A stretch of DNA of 64,000 nt from Nocardioides sp. (GCA_025924815.1 JAICHQ010000001.1:62001-126000); one strand, 5' to 3'. Counted from the first letter of the stretch, positions 1 through 8,671 are shown. Numbers and translations: made by a program. The notes: generated by a model from the letters alone, not told the origin.

Positions 1-2064
1 GTGCCGCTGATGCGGACCGACGACATCATCCACGGGTTCTGGACGCCCGACGAGGGCCGTGCCAACCCGGTCGACGTGACCATGTCGATGGCCAAGGGTG
101 CACGGCAGCGCGGCGCACGGATCTTCGAGGACACCGAGGTCACCGACTTCGTCCTCGAGGGCACCCGCGTCGTCGGCGTCCGCACCGAACGCGGCGACAT
201 CGAGTGCGAGAAGGTCGTGCTCGCGGCCGGTCTGTGGGGGCGCGAGCTCGCCGCCAAGGCGGACGTCACGGTCCCGCTCCAGGCGGCCGAGCACTACTAC
301 CTGCTCACCGAGCCGATCGACGGCGTCACCCCTGAGTCGGTGCCGGTGGTCGAGGAGCCGGAGTCCTACGGCTACTACCGCGAGGAGGGCGGCGGCCTGC
401 TGGTCGGGATGTTCGAGCCGGTCGGCAAGGCCTGGGCGCTGGACGGTACGCCGCGCGACAGCGCATTCGCCGTGCTCGCGCCGGACTGGGACCGGCTGGC
501 GCCGTTCCTCGAGGTCGCGATGCGGCGCTTCCCGGCGCTCGAGGACGCCGGGATCCGCACACTCTTCTGCGGGCCGGAGAGCTTCACCGACGACATCTCG
601 CCGATGCTGGGCGAGTCGCCCGAGGTCGACGGTCTCTACGTGGCCTGCGGCCTGAACTCCGTCGGCATCCTCTCCGGCGGTGGCCTCGGCCACGTGATGG
701 CGCAGTGGCTGATCGAGGGGCACCCCCCGATCGACCTCGGCGCCGTCGGCGTCGACCGGGCGCACGAGTTCCAGGCGACCCGGCGCTTCCGCGAGGAGCG
801 CACGGTCGAGCGGCTCGGGTTCCTGCTCAACAACCTGTCCTGGCCGAACGCCGAGTACCGGCACGGGCGCGACGTACGCCGGTCGCCGTACCACGCCCAG
901 CACGTCGCCGACGGCGCCCACTTCGTGACCACCAGCGGCTGGGAGTTCCCCGACTACTTCGCCGGCCAGGGCGTCACCCCGACCGTCGAGTGGGGGTACG
1001 CGCGGGGCGAGGGGTTCGAGCGGACACGCGAGGAGCACCTCCGGGCCCGCGAGCACGTCGGGATCTTCGACATGACGCTGATGTCGCACCATCTCGTGCA
1101 GGGGCCGCACGCGATGACGGTGCTCAACCGCGTGTGCACCGCCGACGTCGACACCGCGCTCGGCCGAGTCGTCTACACCCAGTGGTGCGACGAGCGCGGC
1201 GGCATCATCGCCGACGTCACGGTGACCCGCCTGGCCGAGGACCGGTACGTCGTGATCAGCGGCGACAACATCCACCGCCGCATCCCCGCGTGGATCCGCC
1301 GGCAGACGCGCGAGGGCGAGTTCCTCACCGTCACCGACGTCACCAGCGCCAACGCCCTGCTGTCGGTGCAGGGGCCGAGGTCGCGCGAGCTGCTGCAGCG
1401 GCTGAGCCCCGACGACTGGTCGAACGACGCCTTCCCGTACCTGACGGCCCGGAAGGTCGAGCTCGGCTACACCCCGCTCTGGGCGCTGCGCGTGACGTAC
1501 GTCGGCGAGCTCGGCTGGGACCTCCTCGTGCCGACCGAGTTCGGCGCCACGCTGTACGACCAGCTCCGCGAGGCCGGCGCCGACCTCGGCTTCCGCCCCA
1601 CCGGCGTCGGCGCCCTCGGCACGATGAGGCTGGAGAAGGCCTACCGCGACATGGGCCACGACATCGACTCCACCGACACTCCGATCGAGGCCGGACTCGG
1701 CTTCACCATCGCCTGGGGCAAGTCCGGTGGCTTCGTCGGCCGCGACGCTCTGCTGAAGCAGAAGGAGTCCGGACCACCCACCCGGCGGCTGGTGAACGTC
1801 CTGCTGGACTCCCCCGACCTCGACCTGATCGGCGACGAGCCGCTCTACTGGGACGGCAGACCCGTCGGCATCGTCCGCGCCGGGGGCTTCGGGCACTCCC
1901 TCGGCGCCGCCTGCGGCATCGCCGAGGTCAAGGGTGACGAGCCCGTCACCGCCGCGACCCTGTCCGCCGGGTCCTTCGAGATCGACATCGCCGGCACGAA
2001 GGTCCCGGCCCGGGTCTCCCTCAAGCCCTTCTTCGACCCGGACCGCTCCCGCATCCTGTGCTGA
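1..2064 (+). CDS. Dimethylglycine/sarcosine dehydrogenase-like FAD enzyme with GcvT domain (5' partial)
   Basis: A two-domain enzyme that probably demethylates an N-methylated glycine (dimethylglycine or sarcosine). Roughly residues 1-250 are the back half of a DAO-type FAD oxidoreductase, with CGLNSVGILSGGG near the C-terminal FAD loop. Residues from about 290 to the end are a GcvT/aminomethyltransferase-like folate domain (FDMTLMSHH, GYTPLWALRVTYVGELGWD). Full-length relatives are over 800 residues and begin with a GxGxxG dinucleotide motif. That motif is absent here, so the gene starts upstream of the window and the GTG at position 1 is probably internal. The substrate cannot be read from the sequence. 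Its 3' end overlaps the convergent MFS gene by 44 nt. Confidence 0.85.
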   Translation: MPLMRTDDIIHGFWTPDEGRANPVDVTMSMAKGARQRGARIFEDTEVTDFVLEGTRVVGVRTERGDIECEKVVLAAGLWGRELAAKADVTVPLQAAEHYYLLTEPIDGVTPESVPVVEEPESYGYYREEGGGLLVGMFEPVGKAWALDGTPRDSAFAVLAPDWDRLAPFLEVAMRRFPALEDAGIRTLFCGPESFTDDISPMLGESPEVDGLYVACGLNSVGILSGGGLGHVMAQWLIEGHPPIDLGAVGVDRAHEFQATRRFREERTVERLGFLLNNLSWPNAEYRHGRDVRRSPYHAQHVADGAHFVTTSGWEFPDYFAGQGVTPTVEWGYARGEGFERTREEHLRAREHVGIFDMTLMSHHLVQGPHAMTVLNRVCTADVDTALGRVVYTQWCDERGGIIADVTVTRLAEDRYVVISGDNIHRRIPAWIRRQTREGEFLTVTDVTSANALLSVQGPRSRELLQRLSPDDWSNDAFPYLTARKVELGYTPLWALRVTYVGELGWDLLVPTEFGATLYDQLREAGADLGFRPTGVGALGTMRLEKAYRDMGHDIDSTDTPIEAGLGFTIAWGKSGGFVGRDALLKQKESGPPTRRLVNVLLDSPDLDLIGDEPLYWDGRPVGIVRAGGFGHSLGAACGIAEVKGDEPVTAATLSAGSFEIDIAGTKVPARVSLKPFFDPDRSRILC

Positions 2065-3508
2065 GCGACCCACGGCCGGAGGTCGCGGGCAGTCGCACGG
2101 AGGCGAACAGCGCTGCCACCACGATCACGCATGTCGCGCCGAACCCGATCAGCAGGCCGTCTTGGAGGTGCAGGCCCCGGGACGCGGCGGTGGTGACGGC
2201 GATGCCGACGACAGCCGGGCCGAACGCCGCCCCCAGCACGTCGCCGAGCTGGTACTGGGCCAGGGTCGTGACCTCGTCACCGCCCGAGGCCATCTCGGTG
2301 GCCAGGACTCCGATCGCCGGGTAGGTCATCCCCATCCCCAGCGCGCCCACGCCCCACGCGACGTACACGACGATCGTGGCGCTGCCGGCCACGCCGGCGA
2401 TGACGCCGACGACTCCGAGGAACATCACGGCCTCGCCGAGGGTCGCGATCCGCGCCATCGGCCAGCTGCTCGCCAGCCGTGCCTGGGCCCACGTCCCGAT
2501 GGTCCAGGTCAGGGTGCCGCAGGTGACCACGAGGGCCGCCATGGTGAGGGTCAGGCCCGCGACCCGCGTGAGGTACGCCGGCAGGAACCCGTCGACGGAG
2601 TAGAACGCGGCGTCCGCGAGGAAGCCGGACGCGATGACAGCCGGCAGCCCTCGGCGCGCTGTGAACGAGCCTTTCGGGAGGATGCGGGTCAGCGCCACCA
2701 GGGCTGCCACCGCGAACGGGAGGAAGAGCAGCGCGCCCCACCGTCCCGAGGCGGTGAGTGCGGCCAGCAGAGCGAGCATGCTCACCGCGAAGACGACCAG
2801 CACCGACGTGGTCGCGGGCCCGGCCTCGTGCGCGGGCGCGTCACCACCCTCCGGCTCGGTCAGCGACGGGTGCAGCATCCACACCGCCGGGATGACGAGC
2901 GGAAGGATCAGCGCGAACGCCCAGCGCCAGCCGAGGGTCGAGGCGACGAATCCGCCGTACGCCGGGCCGAGCAGCCCCGGGAACGCCCACGCCACCGCCA
3001 GGGCGGCATACATCCGCGGGCGCAGGCGTAGCGGATAGCGTCGGGTGAAGACCGCCAGCAACAGCGCGTACTGCGCACCGGAACCCCCACCCTGGACCAC
3101 GAGCCCGGAGACGATCACCCACGCGGTGGGAGCAAGAATCACGATCAGACTGCCCACCACGAAGGCAGTCAGGCTCGTGTAGAAGGCGCCTCGCAGCCCC
3201 CACCTCGCCGCCAGTCTCGGCGTGAAGGGCAGGACGATGACGGTGGCCACCTGGGACGCGCTCAGCGCCGCCCCGAACAGCCGCACCCCGCCCAGGTCGG
3301 AGACCACCGCCGGTAGCACCGCGATCGTGACCAGCACCTGGACCGCGACGAGGCCCTCCATCAGCAGCAGACCCACCGTGGTCCGCGCCAGGCCACCGGC
3401 GAACAGCTCTCGCCAGGCCGGGATCGCCGACGCTCTCCTCCCCCGGGCCACCCCTGACGGTATCGAGACGATCCCGGCCGGCCGCTCGTCCCGCCCGACC
3501 GGCGACAC
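2021..3508 (-). CDS. MFS transporter
   Basis: A polytopic inner-membrane protein of 495 residues with 12 or more hydrophobic helices in two halves. The N-terminal half carries helices such as GLVAVQVLVTIAVLPAVV and a short basic loop RLAARWG of the MFS motif-A kind. It is most likely a drug or metabolite exporter; the substrate is unknown. The GTG start is uncertain, because a later GTG just before ARGRRASAIPAW would remove a non-hydrophobic leader. The last about 15 codons lie antisense inside the dehydrogenase gene, so the C-terminus (SGPGRRRA) is compositionally odd. It stands alone on its strand, 37 nt from the next minus-strand gene. Confidence 0.8.
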   Translation of the reverse strand: MSPVGRDERPAGIVSIPSGVARGRRASAIPAWRELFAGGLARTTVGLLLMEGLVAVQVLVTIAVLPAVVSDLGGVRLFGAALSASQVATVIVLPFTPRLAARWGLRGAFYTSLTAFVVGSLIVILAPTAWVIVSGLVVQGGGSGAQYALLLAVFTRRYPLRLRPRMYAALAVAWAFPGLLGPAYGGFVASTLGWRWAFALILPLVIPAVWMLHPSLTEPEGGDAPAHEAGPATTSVLVVFAVSMLALLAALTASGRWGALLFLPFAVAALVALTRILPKGSFTARRGLPAVIASGFLADAAFYSVDGFLPAYLTRVAGLTLTMAALVVTCGTLTWTIGTWAQARLASSWPMARIATLGEAVMFLGVVGVIAGVAGSATIVVYVAWGVGALGMGMTYPAIGVLATEMASGGDEVTTLAQYQLGDVLGAAFGPAVVGIAVTTAASRGLHLQDGLLIGFGATCVIVVAALFASVRLPATSGRGSLSTGCGSGPGRRRA

Positions 3509-3545
3509 GCGTCAGCCTGGATCCAGGCTCAGCGTGGATCCCAGC

Positions 3546-4409
3546 TCAGTCGAGGAGCCACTCGGGGCGCTCGAGCAGGGCCACCAGGACGGCGAGCCAG
3601 CGCGAGGCCTGGACGTCGTCGATGCGCCCCCCGGCCACCGACAGGGTCAGCGTCATCACCTTGCCCGGTACGACCGCGCCGCCGTCGATCACCGGCTCGT
3701 CACGCACGGCGCCGACCGCGAGGACGGCTGCCTGGCCCGGCGGCACCGTGGCGGCCGCCTCCTCGACCCCGAAGCGGCCGGGGTAGGTCACCGGGATGCC
3801 CATCGACGCGGTCTGGTCGTCCTCGATCCGCGCGACGCCGAGCTGCGGCACCTGCCGGTGGGCGGCGACCACCGCTCTGCCGACGAGGTCCATCACCCCG
3901 GAGTCGGGTCGCTCGCGCTCCAGCCGCGCGGAGAGGAACACGAGCCGGTCGACGCGCACCCGCGTGCGGAGGTACTGGTGCTCCAGCACCGGCTCGGCGG
4001 CACGTGGCGGAGCCACCGGTGCAGACGTCGGCTCGACGAGCGGCTTCGGCGGAGCGGGCTCGCCGCGATGGCCGGCCACCGGGGCCTCGACCATCGATGC
4101 GGCGCCGACGCGTTCACGGCGTACGAGGCCCAGGTCGGCCAGTACCGCATCCAGATCGTCGACCTGCTCCCACGGCTCGCCCACTATCCCGATCGGGGTG
4201 CCCGGCTCGACCCGCGTGCCGGGCTCGATCAGGGTCTTCAGCAGCAGTCCCGGGCGCCCCGCCTCGACGCTGAACAGCTCGTTCTCGGTCTCGACGTACG
4301 CAATGGTCTGGGCAGCGTCGAACCGGGCCGACTCCTCCACGAGCCACGCGGACAGCACGCCCTCGTCGGAGTCGGCTGCAACATCAGGCATGCGAAGTAC
4401 CCGAGGCAA
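3546..4409 (-). CDS. Degenerate E2-like (lipoyl/acyltransferase-fold) protein A
   Basis: 287 residues with the layout of a 2-oxoacid dehydrogenase E2: an N-terminal biotinyl/lipoyl-like domain (about 1-80), a Pro/Ala-rich linker, and a shortened acyltransferase-like C-terminal domain (about 140-287). The lipoylation signature ETDKA reads ETENE, so the acceptor lysine is Asn43. The catalytic DHRxxDG motif reads AGGRIDD (about 259-265), so the histidine is gone. No E1 or E3 gene is adjacent. The TTG start is chosen because GAGGAAG lies 4 nt upstream and because the paralogue at 51906-53069 begins identically (xxRVLRMP). It is unlikely to be a working acyltransferase; a structural or regulatory role is inference. 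Confidence 0.75.
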   Translation of the reverse strand: MPRVLRMPDVAADSDEGVLSAWLVEESARFDAAQTIAYVETENELFSVEAGRPGLLLKTLIEPGTRVEPGTPIGIVGEPWEQVDDLDAVLADLGLVRRERVGAASMVEAPVAGHRGEPAPPKPLVEPTSAPVAPPRAAEPVLEHQYLRTRVRVDRLVFLSARLERERPDSGVMDLVGRAVVAAHRQVPQLGVARIEDDQTASMGIPVTYPGRFGVEEAAATVPPGQAAVLAVGAVRDEPVIDGGAVVPGKVMTLTLSVAGGRIDDVQASRWLAVLVALLERPEWLLD

Positions 4410-4489
4410 CGGTCTTCCTCACAGATAGACACCCGCGCCACGCTCGGGGGTGCGTGACCCGCGGCGCAGCCCAGGCTAGGGGACCCCTG

Positions 4490-4513
4490 GGGGTGAGGCC
4501 ACCCCGGGTGAGG
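4490..4513. repeat. Small hairpin plus direct repeat upstream of the secreted propeller gene
   Basis: GGGGTG and CACCCC form a 6-bp inverted repeat with a 4-nt loop (4490-4505). The octamer GGGTGAGG occurs at 4491-4498 and again at 4506-4513. This lies in the 181-nt divergent region between E2-like protein A and the propeller gene. It could be a regulator site, or chance in GC-rich DNA. Confidence 0.3.
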
Positions 4514-4590
4514 GGAATCCGGCCCGCCACTGCAACCTCCTCCCGAGATCTCGCGTCTTGGTCGCGACACAGACCTCACAAGGAGTCACC

Positions 4591-5898
4591 ATGACCACAC
4601 ACCACCCGTTCGGCCGTCTGCGAACCCCGGCCGTCGCGGCCGGCCTCGCGCTCGCCACCTCGGCCACCGTCGCCGCCACCACCCTCGCCCCGGCATACGC
4701 CGCGGCACCCCACAACGAGCAGGTCGTCCTGGTCAACGGGAGCAACGCCCAGGCCGACGCCAAGAGCATGGTCAACGGCACCGCCCAGGTGTCCTCGGCC
4801 GACGGCCGGTTCGTCGTGTTCTCGACCGCGGCGCCGCTGGTGCCCCAGGACACCAACGACCTCGACGACGTCTACCTGCGCGACACCACCGACGGCATCA
4901 CGATCCTGGTCAGCGCCCGGGGCAAGACGCCCGGCAACGACTACAGCATCGAGCCGACGATCTCCAAGAGCGGGCAGTACGTCGCGTTCACGACGTACGC
5001 GACGAACCTCACGCCGGACACCAACGGGAGCGTCCTCGACGTGGTCGTCAAGGATCTCTACTCCGGGAGGATCCGCCTCGTCTCCGTCGACAGCGCCGGT
5101 CACCAGCGCAAGAAGAACAGCTTCTTCCCGGTGATCTCCGGCAACGGCAAGCGGGTGTCGTTCCAGTCCTTCGGCCGGTTCGGCCCGAAGGACGCCGACA
5201 AGCGCGAGGACGTCTACGTCCGCGACGTCGCCCACCGCTGGACCCGCCAGGCCTCGATCACGCCGAGTGGCCGCGACGTGAAGCCGTCGGTCGTCAACGG
5301 CGACATCTCCGACAACGGCAAGCTCGTCACCTTCGGCGAGAACAACGCGCTGTGGGTGCGCCACCTCGGCACCGGCAAGACCATCCGCTTCTGGCACGAG
5401 CCGGACGCGCCGCCGTGCCAGCCGTTCCCGGAGGGCAGTGCCGGGCGGCCGGTGATCTCCGGCGACGGTCGGTACGTCGCGTTCTCCTCGTGCGCGACCA
5501 AGCTGCCCGGTCCGGCGACGCACGGGCAGGTGTACCGGATGAAGCTGTCCGACCGGTCCGTCACGCTGGTGAGCAGGACCGGCCACGGGGCCGGCGACGC
5601 CGACTCCTACCTGCCGAGCCTGTCGACCACCGGCCGGTACGTCGGGTTCGGCTCCGACGCCACCGACCTGGCCGCCGACACCGGCGTTGACCCGGACGCC
5701 TTCGTCGCCGACCTGCGCTCGGGCACGATCACCCGGGCCTCCCAGTCGCCCGGGGCCGAGGAGAGCAACAACTGGAGCGCCAGCACCGGAGCCGCGATCA
5801 GCGGGGACGGCCACACCCTGGTCTACGAGTCGTACGCCACCAACCTGGTCGCCGGCGACGCCTACGACTGGGAAGAGGTCTTCACCTGGACCCGGTGA
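4591..5898 (+). CDS. Secreted PD40/TolB-like beta-propeller protein
   Basis: 435 residues beginning with a signal peptide (hydrophobic stretch VAAGLALATSATVAATTLAPAYA, AxA-type cleavage), so it is exported. The mature part has repeated blades with the form SxDGRFVVFST, SKSGQYVAFTT, SGNGKRVSFQS, SGDGRYVAFSS and STTGRYVGFGS, the hallmark of PD40/TolB-like propellers. No catalytic motif is visible; such proteins bind ligands or partners. The start is moved from the ORF-track ATG to 4591, where AAGGAG sits 5 nt upstream and the signal peptide follows directly. A strong hairpin terminator follows the stop codon. It is monocistronic. Confidence 0.85.
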   Translation: MTTHHPFGRLRTPAVAAGLALATSATVAATTLAPAYAAAPHNEQVVLVNGSNAQADAKSMVNGTAQVSSADGRFVVFSTAAPLVPQDTNDLDDVYLRDTTDGITILVSARGKTPGNDYSIEPTISKSGQYVAFTTYATNLTPDTNGSVLDVVVKDLYSGRIRLVSVDSAGHQRKKNSFFPVISGNGKRVSFQSFGRFGPKDADKREDVYVRDVAHRWTRQASITPSGRDVKPSVVNGDISDNGKLVTFGENNALWVRHLGTGKTIRFWHEPDAPPCQPFPEGSAGRPVISGDGRYVAFSSCATKLPGPATHGQVYRMKLSDRSVTLVSRTGHGAGDADSYLPSLSTTGRYVGFGSDATDLAADTGVDPDAFVADLRSGTITRASQSPGAEESNNWSASTGAAISGDGHTLVYESYATNLVAGDAYDWEEVFTWTR

Positions 5899-5913
5899 GC
5901 TCGGACCATGCGC

Positions 5914-5952
5914 CGTACCCGCTGAGGATTCGTCGGGACCTCAGCGGGTACG
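5914..5952 (+). terminator. 14-bp stem-loop terminator after the propeller gene
   Basis: A perfect 14-bp inverted repeat, CGTACCCGCTGAGG and CCTCAGCGGGTACG, separated by an 11-nt loop. It starts 15 nt after the propeller stop and ends 7 nt before the ATG of the SRPBCC gene, so it could terminate one transcript and also influence initiation of the next. There is no U-tract, as is common in actinobacteria. Confidence 0.7.
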
Positions 5953-5959
5953 AGCGTCC

Positions 5960-6394
5960 ATGACCCGGACCCAGCAGGAGATGGACGCCACCCCCGACCA
6001 GGTGTGGAAGGTTCTGGCCGACGGTTGGCTGTATCCCTGCTGGGTCGTGGGCGCGACCCGGATGCGCGACGTCGAGGCCGACTGGCCCGCACCCGGCGCC
6101 AAGCTCCACCACTCGGTCGGCGTCTGGCCCGCCACCATCGACGACGACACCGAGGTCGTCGAGTCGGTGGCGGGACACCTGCTGCGGCTCCGCGCGCGGG
6201 CCTGGCCGGCAGGCGAGGCCGAGGTCGTGCTCCACATCGAGGCGCGCGGCACCGGCTCGCTGGTGACCATCGAGGAGGACGTCGTCACCGGGCCGGCGAC
6301 GCTGATGCCGGCACCGGCCCGGGCCGTGGCCCTGCAGGTCCGCAACCGCGAGACCCTGCGCCGGCTGGGCTGGATGGCCGAGCGACGGGTGTGA
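5960..6394 (+). CDS. SRPBCC (START-like) family protein
   Basis: 144 residues starting MTRTQQEMDATPDQVWKVLAD, the typical first strand and helix of the SRPBCC/polyketide-cyclase-like ligand-binding fold, ending with a long amphipathic helix (RAVALQVRNRETLRRLGWM). It has no catalytic motif; such proteins bind hydrophobic small molecules. Its stop codon overlaps the GTG of the following oxidoreductase (GTGA), so the two are probably translationally coupled and work on the same lipid or isoprenoid substrate (inference). There is no clear Shine-Dalgarno sequence. The start codon lies 7 nt after a 14-bp hairpin. Confidence 0.8.
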   Translation: MTRTQQEMDATPDQVWKVLADGWLYPCWVVGATRMRDVEADWPAPGAKLHHSVGVWPATIDDDTEVVESVAGHLLRLRARAWPAGEAEVVLHIEARGTGSLVTIEEDVVTGPATLMPAPARAVALQVRNRETLRRLGWMAERRV

Positions 6395-7983
6395 CCGTGG
6401 ACCCGACGTACGACGCGGTGGTGATCGGCGCCGGACCCAACGGCCTGGTCGCCGCCAACCGGCTGGTCGATGCGGGCTGGTCGGTCCTCGTGCTCGAGGC
6501 GCGGCCCCACGTGGGGGGCGCCGTCCACAGCGACCGCGCTCTCGACCCCGCCTTCGAGCACGACATGTTCAGCTCCTTCTACCCCCTGGCCGCGGTCTCG
6601 CCCGCCCTGAGGTCCTTCCACCTGGAGGAGCAGGGTCTGGCCTGGCGCCACGCACCGGCGGTGCTCGGGCACCCGCTGCCCGGCGGCCGATGGGCGATCC
6701 TGCATCGCGATCGCGAGGTGACCGCCGGCCTGCTCGACGACCAGTGCGCCGGCGACGGGGACAGCTGGCTCGCCCTCTGCGAGCGGTGGGACCGGATCGG
6801 CGGCCCGCTCGTCGAGGCGCTGCTCACGCCCCTGCCCCCGTTGCGTGCCACCGCCCGCGGGCTGGCCCGGCTCCGGTCGGCGGGCGGGATGGATCTGATC
6901 CGGATGCTGCTGACGCCCGTCGGCGACGACACGCTCTGGCCGTTCCGCGGCGACGCCGCGCGGCTGCTGCTCGCGGGAAACGCGGCCCACTCGGACATCC
7001 CGCTCGACGCCCCCGGCTCCGGCCTGATGGGCGTGCTGTTGACGATGCTCGGCCAGACCGTGGGCTTCCCCGCGCCGGAGGGCGGGAGCTCGCGGCTGGC
7101 CGAGGCCCTGCGGGCACGCCTGGAGCAGCGTGGCGGCCGAGTGCGGTGCAGCGCGCCGGTGGAGCGCGTCGAGGTGGACCACGGTCGGGTCGTCGCCGTG
7201 CGCGCCGGCGACGGCTCGCGCATCGTCGTACGCCGTGCCGTGGTCGCCGCGGTCGTGGCCCCGATCCTCTACGAGCGCCTGGTCGACCCCGCCGATCTGC
7301 CACCTCGCGTCCGTCGCGGCATGCAGCGCTTCCAGCTGGACCCCTCGACGGTCAAGGTCGACTGGGCCCTCGCCGGACCGGTGCCGTGGTCGTCGCCGCC
7401 CCCGTTCGCTCCGGGCACCGTCCACGTCGCGGACTCGCCGGCGGAGCTGAGCGAGGCCAACGGGCAGATCTCCGCCGACCTCGTGCCGGCGCGACCCTTC
7501 CTGCTCATCGGCCAGATGACCACGACCGACCCCACGCGCTCCCCCGCGGGCACCGAGGCCCTGTGGGCCTACACCCACGTGCCCCAGCAGGTGCGGGGCG
7601 ACGCCGGCGACGACGCCATCACCGGGGTGTGGGACCACGACGAGGTCGAGCGCTTCGCCGACCGCATGCAGCAGCGCATCGAGGACCGGGCCCCCGGCTT
7701 CACCTCCCTGATCCGGGCGCGGCGGATCCTGGGCCCGCACGAGCTCGAGGACGCCGACCCCAACCTGCTGGGCGGTGCGATCAACGGCGGTACGTCGCAG
7801 CTGCACCAGCAGCTCGTGCTCCGTCCGGTCCCCGGCTCGGGACGGGCGGAGACCGGGATCCGCGGTCTCTACCTGGGCTCGGCGTCGGCCCATCCGGGCG
7901 GCGCGGTGCACGGAGCGCCGGGGATGAACGCCGCCCGGGCCGCGCTCGCCCACCACCGGTGGTCGCTGCGCCGGGGACGCTGA
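6391..7983 (+). CDS. Phytoene-dehydrogenase-like NAD(P)/FAD oxidoreductase
   Basis: 530 residues with an N-terminal dinucleotide-binding motif (VVIGAGPNGLVAANRL, then VLEARPHVGGAVHS) and a C-terminal FAD-contact segment (GLYLGSASAHPGGAVHGAPG). This is the architecture of the CrtI/COG1233 amine-oxidase superfamily. It acts on carotenoid, retinoid or other hydrophobic substrates; which one is not evident, and no phytoene synthase is nearby. The GTG at 6391 is chosen because it overlaps the SRPBCC stop by 4 nt and sits just before the Rossmann motif. The longer ORF-track start is shadow sequence. It is the second gene of a two-gene operon. Confidence 0.85.
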   Translation: MTVDPTYDAVVIGAGPNGLVAANRLVDAGWSVLVLEARPHVGGAVHSDRALDPAFEHDMFSSFYPLAAVSPALRSFHLEEQGLAWRHAPAVLGHPLPGGRWAILHRDREVTAGLLDDQCAGDGDSWLALCERWDRIGGPLVEALLTPLPPLRATARGLARLRSAGGMDLIRMLLTPVGDDTLWPFRGDAARLLLAGNAAHSDIPLDAPGSGLMGVLLTMLGQTVGFPAPEGGSSRLAEALRARLEQRGGRVRCSAPVERVEVDHGRVVAVRAGDGSRIVVRRAVVAAVVAPILYERLVDPADLPPRVRRGMQRFQLDPSTVKVDWALAGPVPWSSPPPFAPGTVHVADSPAELSEANGQISADLVPARPFLLIGQMTTTDPTRSPAGTEALWAYTHVPQQVRGDAGDDAITGVWDHDEVERFADRMQQRIEDRAPGFTSLIRARRILGPHELEDADPNLLGGAINGGTSQLHQQLVLRPVPGSGRAETGIRGLYLGSASAHPGGAVHGAPGMNAARAALAHHRWSLRRGR

Positions 7984-7986
7984 CGT

Positions 7987-8006
7987 CGGCCGCGGGTCAG
8001 CGGCCG
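7987..8006. terminator. Short bidirectional hairpin between convergent genes
   Basis: CGGCCGC and GCGGCCG form a 7-bp stem with a 6-nt loop between the oxidoreductase stop and the end of the convergent membrane-protein gene, whose stop codon lies inside the loop. It is plausible as a shared terminator but short. Confidence 0.4.
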
Positions 8007-8335
8007 CGCAACCACCGCCGGCGTACGTCGCGCTTGACGTCCTCCTCGGACCTCATCGTGCCGGCGTCCGGAAACTCGTGCTCGTTGCCCTCGAGCGCGT
8101 CGCGCAGCTGACCGCGCGCCGAGGCGCCGCCCTCCACGTCGTAGAAGAAGCCGCCGTAGAGGCCGGCCACGCCGCCGACCACGAGCAGGACCAGCCCCGG
8201 CACGGCCCAGGCCCAGCTCCGGACACTGATGCCGATGCCGATCAGGACCAGGCCGGCGAGCATGACCACCAGCGCGATCCAGGTCCATCGCGGGCGGACG
8301 GTGTGGGTGTTCTCGTTCTGCTCTGCGTATGACAT
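7997..8335 (-). CDS. Small two-helix membrane protein of unknown function
   Basis: 112 residues with two adjacent transmembrane helices (WTWIALVVMLAGLVLIGIGI and WAVPGLVLLVVGGVAGLYGG) and a charged cytosolic C-terminal tail containing several Glu/Asp and a final RRRWLRGR. AGGAGG 5 nt before the ATG supports the start. The family is not recognised; the shape resembles small actinobacterial envelope proteins. It diverges from the DUF7218-like gene across 109 nt. Confidence 0.7.
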   Translation of the reverse strand: MSYAEQNENTHTVRPRWTWIALVVMLAGLVLIGIGISVRSWAWAVPGLVLLVVGGVAGLYGGFFYDVEGGASARGQLRDALEGNEHEFPDAGTMRSEEDVKRDVRRRWLRGR

Positions 8336-8444
8336 CGAGCCTCCTCACCTCGTCCGTACCCGAAGCGGCGTCCGGTACGCGACCGCGGCGCATCGCGAGC
8401 GCCACATCGGGTACCGACCGGGCAGCCGCGTCGAAGGAGGCACC

Positions 8445-8669
8445 ATGCCCAGCAAGTCGGCCAATGTGAAGAACGAGAAGCAGTACGAGGCCCTGAAGGA
8501 CAAGGGGATGTCCAAGGAGCGCGCCGCCAAGATCGCGAACAGCCCCGGGGCGTCGAGCCGCGGCGGCAAGAAGAGCGGGTCCGGTGGGGACAGCTCCCAG
8601 GGCGGCACCACCGCCCAGAAGAAGAAGGCCGGGCGCAAGGGCGGCAGGGCGGCGTCCGGGAAAGGCTGA
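8445..8669 (+). CDS. Small basic DUF7218-like protein
   Basis: 74 residues, very Lys/Gly/Ser-rich. The N-terminal half (KNEKQYEALKDKGMSKERAAKIANSPG) matches the short actinobacterial family annotated as DUF7218 as I remember it; the C-terminal half is a low-complexity basic tail (KKKAGRKGGRAASGKG). A strong AAGGAGG 4 nt before ATG 8445 fixes the start and excludes the longer ORF-track version. The function is unknown; the charge suggests nucleic-acid association (inference). The stop codon lies in a 14-nt palindrome, GGCTGAGATCAGCC, shared with the convergent DUF421 gene. Confidence 0.75.
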   Translation: MPSKSANVKNEKQYEALKDKGMSKERAAKIANSPGASSRGGKKSGSGGDSSQGGTTAQKKKAGRKGGRAASGKG

Positions 8670-8671
8670 GA

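Noticed and set aside
4576-5814. 412-residue minus-strand ORF
   Set aside because: It is antisense to the propeller gene, which has a signal peptide, ribosome binding site and regular blades. The ORF is Arg/Gly/Val-rich and has the composition of a GC-rich shadow.
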